Part shown: one piece after another, positions 58,364-64,000 of the stretch
Numbering within the stretch: position 1 is the first letter of the stretch
Layout of the letters: each line of letters opens with the position of its first letter
DNA from: an uncultured Dorea sp.
GTDB taxonomy: Bacteria; Bacillota; Clostridia; Lachnospirales; Lachnospiraceae
Length of the DNA: 64,000 nt
Direction of reading: 5' to 3'
Assembly: GCA_910584095.1 (NCBI GenBank)
Contig: CAJTYU010000012.1
Coordinates: forward strand, 1 to 64,000
Program-made: the position numbers and the translations under genes
The notes under the pieces: model-generated
Seen by the model: the letters and a program-made list of their open reading frames with translations, nothing else
Told to the model about the DNA's origin: nothing
The model's database searches: none

Positions 58364-59749
58364 TTAGTTTTCAGGATTTTCATCCCCATCCTTTTCCTCT
58401 TCTGCCTGTCTCTGTTTCTTCTCCAGCGTTTCTTTTGAAATTACATATTTTCCAGTATCGTCTACAAAACTGAACTCATCGTAAAATTCTGTAGCCTCCG
58501 GCAGATTTTTGGAATGAAGCCTGCCGTTGATCAACATCTGAATGATATAATAAACAACCGCAAATGTAGGAACTCCCAAAAGCATTCCCACAAATCCAAA
58601 CATTCCTCCGCCCAGAAGAATTGCAAATATGACCCAGAAAGAGGACAGCCCGGTAGAACTCCCCAAAATCTTTGGTCCGATAAAATTACCGTCAAGCTGC
58701 TGCAATACAAGAATAAAAATCAGAAAATATAATCCCTTCATCGGGTCATCTAATATGATCAATATAGCGCTTGGAATTGCGCCAATATACGGACCAAAAA
58801 ACGGAATCACATTCGTCACGCCCACGATCACGCTGACCAGAAGAATATAGGGCATATTCAGTACAGTCAGTCCCAAAAAACACAGAACCCCGATAATTGC
58901 AGAATCTATAATTTTTCCAACTAAAAATCCGCCGAATATCTCATTCGCTTTCTGAGTAACATGCAGCACAATATTAGCATGACGAGAATTAAAAAGAGCA
59001 TATGTAAGCTTTTTTCCCTGCTTTCCAAACATTTCCTTGCTGTACAATATATAAATTGATACAATAATGCCGATCAGAGCGTTTACAATTTCGCCGACAA
59101 AGTCGATCACACCCGTTGTCAGCAGCGTCATAATGTCGTTAGCCTGACGGAAGAAATTATTTCTCAGCCAATTCTGGAACGTATCCGTTGCCTGTTCCAC
59201 AAAAGTCCGAACCATAACTCCGATATTAGAATCCGTCTTCACAATTTCATTCAGGCCATCCATTAATTCATTGATCTGTCTTGGAAGTGTGAACACCAAA
59301 CTCCTGATGCTTTGGTACAGTTCCGGTATCAGCATATTAAACAATCCTGCAATCACCGCGCCCAGAATAACGATCGCCAGTCCAATTCCTGCCGTTCTGG
59401 ACAGCTTCTCCGCCTTCTCTCTGTTCTTCGTTTGTTTCTCCAGCATAGGAATCAGTATTGCATCCATCTGCTTTACAATAGGATTCAGCAGAAACGCGAT
59501 TAACGAGCCGTATAGAAACGGTTTCAGCACATCGACTGCCTTTGCAAAAATGCCGGAAATATCCGTAAGCCGCAGTAATGCAAAATAAAACACAATTCCT
59601 GCCGCAACCACTACAAGATACGTCATACACTTGCCGAGTTCCCTTCGAAACCTGGAAGGACTTTGGTTTCCAAGCGTCGGCCTATTGCTGTAATATCCCT
59701 CCGGCGTCTCCTCCGCCTTATCTTTATTTTTCCTTTTTTCTTCTTCCAT
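58364..59749 (-). CDS. AI-2E family transporter
   Basis: 461 aa. Eight or so membrane helices: residues about 30-80 (MTYLVVVAAGIVFYFALLRL), GIGLAIVILGAVIAGLFNML, a long amphipathic middle region, then IVGVTNVIPFFGPYIGAIPS, which is the family landmark, and LDGNFIGPKILGSSTGLSSF. Polar C-terminal tail with Lys/Glu. The family includes autoinducer exporters and Na+/H+ antiporter-like proteins; substrate not certain. ATG at 59749 follows GGAG. Confidence 0.92.
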   Translation of the reverse strand: MEEEKRKNKDKAEETPEGYYSNRPTLGNQSPSRFRRELGKCMTYLVVVAAGIVFYFALLRLTDISGIFAKAVDVLKPFLYGSLIAFLLNPIVKQMDAILIPMLEKQTKNREKAEKLSRTAGIGLAIVILGAVIAGLFNMLIPELYQSIRSLVFTLPRQINELMDGLNEIVKTDSNIGVMVRTFVEQATDTFQNWLRNNFFRQANDIMTLLTTGVIDFVGEIVNALIGIIVSIYILYSKEMFGKQGKKLTYALFNSRHANIVLHVTQKANEIFGGFLVGKIIDSAIIGVLCFLGLTVLNMPYILLVSVIVGVTNVIPFFGPYIGAIPSAILIILDDPMKGLYFLIFILVLQQLDGNFIGPKILGSSTGLSSFWVIFAILLGGGMFGFVGMLLGVPTFAVVYYIIQMLINGRLHSKNLPEATEFYDEFSFVDDTGKYVISKETLEKKQRQAEEEKDGDENPEN

Positions 59750-59800
59750 TCTAAACACTCCTGCTACATTCATCAATTTTACTATCGCCTAGTATAGCAT

Positions 59801-59840
59801 AAAAATAAGGATACAGCAAACCTATTTGCCGCATCCTTAT
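59801..59840 (-). terminator. Terminator of the DUF1540 gene
   Basis: ATAAGGATACAGCAAA (from 59805) pairs with TTTGCCGCATCCTTAT (to 59840) with a small internal mismatch; minus strand ends in five T residues. 20 bases after the DUF1540 stop. Confidence 0.85.
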
Positions 59841-59859
59841 CCCCACAGCTACATTCCGC

Positions 59860-60174
59860 CTAACAGCATGTAAAGGTCGCGCATTCTGTCTCCCTACACT
59901 GACAGGCATTGCTTCCCTCTACGCTGATCTTGCCAGCATGGCACTGGCATTCGTCATTATACATACAGTCCACTGCTTCACAATCAATCCTGCTGGTCGG
60001 GGAAGCTTCTCCTACAACATTGCTGTAGGAATCGCCCTTCCGCTCTACGAAACTGTCGCAGCAAGTCTCGGCCGCACGCTTTGCTCTGTCTCCTCCAACC
60101 TGAATCTTATCCAGTTCACAATAAAACTCTTTATTATGAGCGCAGGTCTGTACTGTACATTTTAATTCCGGCAT
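59860..60174 (-). CDS. DUF1540 Cys-rich protein (two domains)
   Basis: 104 aa with 14 cysteines in two DUF1540 units: residues 5-40 (CTVQTCAHNKEFYCELDKIQ...) and 65-104 (CEAVDCMYNDECQCHAGKIS...). DUF1540 proteins are common in spore-forming Firmicutes and probably bind metal. The ATG has AAGGAGG upstream. Monocistronic with terminator. Confidence 0.92.
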   Translation of the reverse strand: MPELKCTVQTCAHNKEFYCELDKIQVGGDRAKRAAETCCDSFVERKGDSYSNVVGEASPTSRIDCEAVDCMYNDECQCHAGKISVEGSNACQCRETECATFTCC

Positions 60175-60275
60175 TGCAAGATACCTCCTTCAACAAATAG
60201 ATTACACAGACATAGTATCCGCAATGCCGGAATTATTATTCACAATCCTATAAACTTTTCATTCTTCCCGTCTGG

Positions 60276-61556
60276 TTACGCCTGACGGTAAATAATATCG
60301 TCACGCTCCGGCCCGTTAGAAACCATCGTGATCGGATATCCGATATGCTCTTCTACAAATTCAATATATTTACGGCAATTCTCCGGAAGCTTTTCATAAT
60401 CTCTAATCCCGGAAATATCACATTTCCAGCCCGGAAGCGTCTCATACACTGGTTTTGCCTTCTCTAGCAAATAGGTCGTCGGAAATTCTGTCGTTATCTC
60501 TCCGTTAATCTCATAGCCTACGCATACTGGAATCTCATCCAAATATCCCAGTACATCTAATACCGTAAAAGCCACGTCTGTCGCGCCCTGCATCCTGCAG
60601 CCGTATTTAGATGCCACACAATCAAACCATCCCATACGTCTTGGCCGTCCTGTTGTAGCGCCAAATTCTCCGCCGTCTCCGCCGCGGCGTCTCAGCTCGT
60701 CCGCCTCGTCTCCAAAAATCTCGCTGACAAAAGCCCCCGCTCCTACTGCGCTGGAATAAGCCTTGCATACCGTAATAATTTTCTTAATCTCATACGGAGG
60801 AATCCCCGCGCCGATAGCTCCATAGGCCGCCAGCGTAGAAGAAGACGTCACCATCGGATAGATGCCATGATCCGGATCCTTTAAGGAGCCAAGCTGTCCC
60901 TCCAAAAGAATCTCTCTGCCTTCCTTCAGTGCGTTGTATAGGTACAGCGACACATCACACACATATGGCTCTACCATCTTTTTATATTCCTGCAATTCCT
61001 TGTACAACTCATCCGGATCGATTTCCGGTTTGTGGTACAGATGCTTCAGGAGTACATTCTTTTGTTCTGCCACACGCACAACCTTTTCCTTCAGAAGTTC
61101 ATCGCAAAACAGCTCGCTTACCTGAAAACCTACTTTCGCATACTTATCAGAATAAAATGGCGCGATCCCCGATTTTGTTGAGCCAAATGATTTGCCGCCC
61201 AAACGTTCCTCCTCGTATGCATCGAAATTCTTATGGTAAGACATCACCATCTGCGCACGGTCAGACACCAGAATCTTAGGCATTGGCACGCCTCTGTCAA
61301 TGATCGACTGAATCTCCTGAAATAAAATCGGTATATCCAAAGCAACGCCATTTCCAATAATACTGGTAGTGTGATCATAAAATACGCCTGATGGCAGTGT
61401 GTGGAGTGCAAACTTGCCATAATTGTTGATTATCGTGTGTCCCGCATTCGCGCCTCCCTGAAAACGAACAATAATATCGGCCTGCTCTCCAAGCATATCC
61501 GTTATCTTACCTTTACCTTCATCTCCCCAGTTTGCGCCGACTACTGCTTTTACCAT
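60276..61556 (-). CDS. purA: Adenylosuccinate synthetase
   Basis: 426 aa, standard length. N-terminal VVGANWGDEGKGKITDMLGE (GTP loop and catalytic Asp), GGANAGHTI with catalytic His, TTGRPRRMGWFD, and the C-terminal GTP-base loop VSNGPERDD. It converts IMP, Asp and GTP to adenylosuccinate for AMP synthesis. AGGAGG before the ATG. Monocistronic. Confidence 0.98.
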   Translation of the reverse strand: MVKAVVGANWGDEGKGKITDMLGEQADIIVRFQGGANAGHTIINNYGKFALHTLPSGVFYDHTTSIIGNGVALDIPILFQEIQSIIDRGVPMPKILVSDRAQMVMSYHKNFDAYEEERLGGKSFGSTKSGIAPFYSDKYAKVGFQVSELFCDELLKEKVVRVAEQKNVLLKHLYHKPEIDPDELYKELQEYKKMVEPYVCDVSLYLYNALKEGREILLEGQLGSLKDPDHGIYPMVTSSSTLAAYGAIGAGIPPYEIKKIITVCKAYSSAVGAGAFVSEIFGDEADELRRRGGDGGEFGATTGRPRRMGWFDCVASKYGCRMQGATDVAFTVLDVLGYLDEIPVCVGYEINGEITTEFPTTYLLEKAKPVYETLPGWKCDISGIRDYEKLPENCRKYIEFVEEHIGYPITMVSNGPERDDIIYRQA

Positions 61557-61659
61557 AACAATTCCTCCTGTGTGCTATATGCAATACCATATTGTTAAAA
61601 GACCTTTCGTCCCCAATTCTGTATTATACTATAATTCCCTGTTCTTGTACATTATTATT

Positions 61660-63219
61660 TCACATAAGCGGTGCGAATAACCGCAGAACCTGTCCCACAA
61701 CTTTCGCTTTAAGCGGACGGTTCTGAACTTCCGTCAGACTAACCTTATGACTGCGCTCCAAGGTATTTTGAAAATCTACTTCAATACTGCCGACTGCCGG
61801 ATTATTATAAATCAGCACGCCGCACTCAAAATGCAGATATAAACTCCGGTAATCCAGATTAATCGTTCCTACCGTCGCCGTATCATCGTCCGACACAAAC
61901 ACCTTAGCATGGACAAACCCCGGCGTGTATTCATAAATCTGTACGCCCGCCTGAATCAGTTCCTTGTAAAATGTCTGCGCAGCGGCAAACGCATACCATT
62001 TATCCGGAATATGCGGCATGATAATAATAACCTCGATTCCGCTCTTAGCCGCTCTGGTAAGCGTTGTAATCATCTCGCTGTCCAAAATCAGATAAGGCGT
62101 CATAATGTGCACATACTTCTTTGCATGGTTCAAGATATGAAAATAAACTTCCTCGCCCACATTTTCATTATCGTAAGGATGATCTCCGTAAGGAATCACA
62201 TAACCCGTCCATCTAGTAGTCCAGGCTCTCTTAACGGTCAGATACTTCTCATAATTCTCTGTCTCCTTTTCATCAAGGTTCCACATCTGCAGAAACAGCA
62301 TTGTGAAGCTCTGTACTGCGTCGCCTTTCAGCATAACTGCCGTATCCTTCCAGTGGCCGAACCGCTCCAGCTCATTAATATATTCATCCGCCAGATTAAT
62401 TCCGCCGGTAAACGCAGTCCTGCCGTCAATCACACAGATTTTCCGATGATCTCTGTTGTTCTGCACCGTAGAGAGAAAAGGGACAATCGGATTCGACATC
62501 TTACACTGAATACCCATCTTCCGTATTTTCTTATAATAGTTATACGGAAAATTTGTAATAGCGCAGGTTCCGTCATACATGAAACGGACCTCGACGCCTT
62601 CGGCCGCCTTTCTCCTGAGAATTTCCAGAATCGTATTCCACATATGTCCTTCCGCGATAATAAAATACTCCATAAAGATATATTCTCTAGCCTTTTCCAG
62701 CTCTTTTATTAACGCTCGGAATTTATCTTCACCCAAAGGGAAATACGTCACTTCCGTATTCCGATAGGCAGGGAATCTAAGATAATCCGACAGATAATAG
62801 GCAAGATTAGCCATTGCGGGCTTACTGTCTCTAATCTCTTCAACAATCTCTTCTTCCTGAAGCATGTAAGGACTTTCCTCCAGCTTTAATGTCTCCAGCT
62901 TCTCTCCTACCCACCGGGTGCCCACCTGAAGTTCTACATAAATATAGAACAGCGTCCCCACCGCCGGAAAAGCCATGATACACAAAATCCAGGTCATCTT
63001 AAACGCCGGGTTATCCTCTGAATTGATAATATAGATCAAAACGCAGATACCCACTATAGTAAACGCCATATTAATATAAATCGTATATTGCCTGAGCATA
63101 CTCATCGATACGGCTACAATTGCAAGCTGCAGCAATATCATCAGTAAGATCAGGCCGGTACGGCTGAATATTATCCGAAAAAGCCCTCCCTTAGCCTTTT
63201 TCAATCTCTTATGCTCCAT
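61660..63219 (-). CDS. cls: Cardiolipin synthase (phospholipase D family)
   Basis: 519 aa. Two N-terminal membrane helices (residues about 14-35 and 42-62), then two phospholipase D catalytic motifs: HRKICVIDGRTAFTGGINLA and HAKVFVSDDDTATVGTINLD (HxKxxxxD). Condenses two phosphatidylglycerols, or PG with another lipid, to cardiolipin at the membrane. GAGGAGAG before the ATG. Confidence 0.95.
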   Translation of the reverse strand: MEHKRLKKAKGGLFRIIFSRTGLILLMILLQLAIVAVSMSMLRQYTIYINMAFTIVGICVLIYIINSEDNPAFKMTWILCIMAFPAVGTLFYIYVELQVGTRWVGEKLETLKLEESPYMLQEEEIVEEIRDSKPAMANLAYYLSDYLRFPAYRNTEVTYFPLGEDKFRALIKELEKAREYIFMEYFIIAEGHMWNTILEILRRKAAEGVEVRFMYDGTCAITNFPYNYYKKIRKMGIQCKMSNPIVPFLSTVQNNRDHRKICVIDGRTAFTGGINLADEYINELERFGHWKDTAVMLKGDAVQSFTMLFLQMWNLDEKETENYEKYLTVKRAWTTRWTGYVIPYGDHPYDNENVGEEVYFHILNHAKKYVHIMTPYLILDSEMITTLTRAAKSGIEVIIIMPHIPDKWYAFAAAQTFYKELIQAGVQIYEYTPGFVHAKVFVSDDDTATVGTINLDYRSLYLHFECGVLIYNNPAVGSIEVDFQNTLERSHKVSLTEVQNRPLKAKVVGQVLRLFAPLM

Positions 63220-63439
63220 AGATGTCTCTCCTCACTTGAATTATATACCGCATATTTTTCATAATGATAAGTTTATCACACTTCATCTTCCATCTCAAGA
63301 AGCCTTTTGAAATGATTGCATAACTATGGCTCTCACATAACAGTTCACTAAATTTTTATATCCTTCCCCTTTCTTTTTTCTCAAAAAGGTATTACAATAG
63401 ATTTATCTATATGCGAAACCGAAGAAAGGAGTTAGACAC

Positions 63440-63739
63440 ATGTCAAAAACATTCAAGCGTTTATTAGGATTAGCCGCAGTTGGAGGAGCTGCTGCTGCAG
63501 GAGTAATATATTATCTTAACAAATCTGAGGATAGCGACGACGACTTTTTAGATGAATTTGATGATGACTTTGATCTGGACGATGACTTAAATCCTGCAGG
63601 AGAACGGGAGTATGTATCTCTGAATACCGCCCCAAAAACCGAAGAACCCGAACCTGAAGAAAAGGAAGCACCGACAGCCAAAGACGAAAACGAGGCTGAC
63701 AAAGCAAAAGCTGCAGATCCAGAAGAAAAAGCTGAATAG
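63440..63739 (+). CDS. Small membrane-anchored acidic protein, 99 aa
   Basis: Residues 5-26 form one membrane or signal-anchor segment (FKRLLGLAAVGGAAAAGVIY), followed by an acidic stretch (SDDDFLDEFDDDFDLDDDL) and a Pro/Glu/Lys-rich tail. AAGGAG before the ATG. No family recognised. Its acidic module resembles that of the 85-aa protein at 20256. Its own terminator follows. Confidence 0.75.
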   Translation: MSKTFKRLLGLAAVGGAAAAGVIYYLNKSEDSDDDFLDEFDDDFDLDDDLNPAGEREYVSLNTAPKTEEPEPEEKEAPTAKDENEADKAKAADPEEKAE

Positions 63740-63750
63740 TACGATATCTG

Positions 63751-63790
63751 AGAGAGACCCTTCCGCAAAGAAGAGGTCTCTCTTCTTATC
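63751..63790 (+). terminator. Terminator after the acidic protein gene
   Basis: AGAGAGACC (63751-63759) pairs with GGTCTCTCT (63775-63783), followed by TCTTATC, a moderate T-rich tail. It separates this gene from the convergent PilZ-like gene. Confidence 0.65.
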
Positions 63791-63794
63791 ATCC

Positions 63795-64000
63795 CTATGG
63801 TGCATATTCCTCAATTTCTTTCTTTGCCTTTGCCTGAAGCACCTCAGTCTGAAATACATAATTGCGGATCAGCATTTCCGCTCTCGGCTGGAGATTTATA
63901 AACTGACATCCATAGCCATAGAGCCCCTTCCCCCGCACAGGACGCTGTTTTTGTATACATGCAGTAATATTTACCGGTTCCTTTAAGCTGGGAATAATTG
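63795..64000 (-). CDS. PilZ-like domain protein, C-terminal part (5' end outside window)
   Basis: 68 codons to a TAG at 63795. The visible part reads ...KGLYGYGCQFINLQPRAEML followed by IRNYVFQTEVLQAKAKKE. The YGCQFINL...E..IRNYVFQ pattern is typical of the last strand and helix of PilZ domains that bind cyclic di-GMP in YcgR-like proteins. The RxxxR motif that would confirm it lies outside the window, though a QRPVRGKG stretch is present. Start not visible. Confidence 0.6.
   Translation of the reverse strand, partial: IIPSLKEPVNITACIQKQRPVRGKGLYGYGCQFINLQPRAEMLIRNYVFQTEVLQAKAKKEIEEYAP

Noticed and set aside
1..64000. CRISPR arrays, rRNA genes, insertion sequences
   Set aside because: No regularly spaced identical repeats with unique spacers, no rRNA-like stretches and no transposase frames were seen on either strand.

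Overview
The window reads as a chromosomal segment of a spore-forming Firmicute, most likely a Lachnospiraceae-type Clostridium. This is a family-level inference. It rests on the gene repertoire (GerA-family germinant receptor subunit, DUF1540 and DUF1836 proteins, AI-2E transporter, infC-rpmI-rplT order, alanine/Na+ symporter), on strong AGGAGG ribosome binding sites, and on acetyl-type MetA. No rRNA is present, so the species cannot be named. Almost everything is on the minus strand; plus-strand genes are a MerR regulator, a TetR/DUF1836 pair and two small proteins.

Region 1 (1 to about 18.5 kb) is accessory DNA. Positions 1-6960 hold a phage replication module: VapE-type primase/helicase (cut by the left edge), a 45-aa protein, family A DNA polymerase, a NUMOD4/HTH protein, DUF2815 ssDNA-binding protein, DUF2800 Cas4-like nuclease, a 2-deoxyribosyltransferase-like protein and a winged-helix regulator. 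Positions 7.0-9.5 kb look like a lysogeny/immunity control block: a candidate structured RNA with its own terminator, a Cys-rich 59-aa protein, an ImmA-type metallopeptidase, an XRE repressor with an autoregulatory operator (copied at 7753), and a LexA-box promoter driving a 76-aa protein. Positions 9.5-18.2 kb are AT-rich: a hypothetical protein and a GNAT, then an operon reading XRE, two C5 cytosine methyltransferases, a double-AAA McrB-like GTPase, a McrC-like nuclease and an unknown 236-aa protein. This layout parallels LlaJI/BsuMI-type restriction-modification, where McrBC-like subunits cut unmodified DNA. One methyltransferase carries an apparent one-base frameshift. The island ends next to the 3' end of rlmD, a gene used as an integration site by some mobile elements.

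Region 2 (18.8-27.2 kb) is housekeeping: RlmD rRNA methyltransferase, PcrA helicase, and an Hsp70 with an overlapping membrane-anchored J-domain partner. Region 3 (27.5-35.6 kb) is a catabolic operon: iron alcohol dehydrogenase, mannose-family PTS (fused IIC-IID, IIA, IIB), a YugP-like protease that has lost its catalytic glutamate, a D-2-hydroxyacid dehydrogenase and a class II aldolase. A divergent MerR regulator sits upstream, and the operon promoter has the 19-bp spacer with internal dyad typical of MerR control. Region 4 (35.5-39.7 kb) is PhoB-PhoR-like plus a Na/Pi cotransporter.

Region 5 (39.8-64 kb) holds a B3/B4-domain protein, a MarR-controlled ABC exporter pair, GlgB, TetR and DUF1836, a TrpR-like YerC protein, a PHP phosphoesterase, tRNA-Leu(AAG), infC-rpmI-rplT with an L20-type leader, MATE, a GerA-family protein, dUTPase, an alanine symporter, MetA, AI-2E, DUF1540, PurA, cardiolipin synthase, a small acidic membrane protein and the end of a PilZ-like gene. 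The strongest leads are the restriction operon with its frameshift, tandem AAA fusion and unknown last gene, and the structured RNA at 7.2-7.3 kb.
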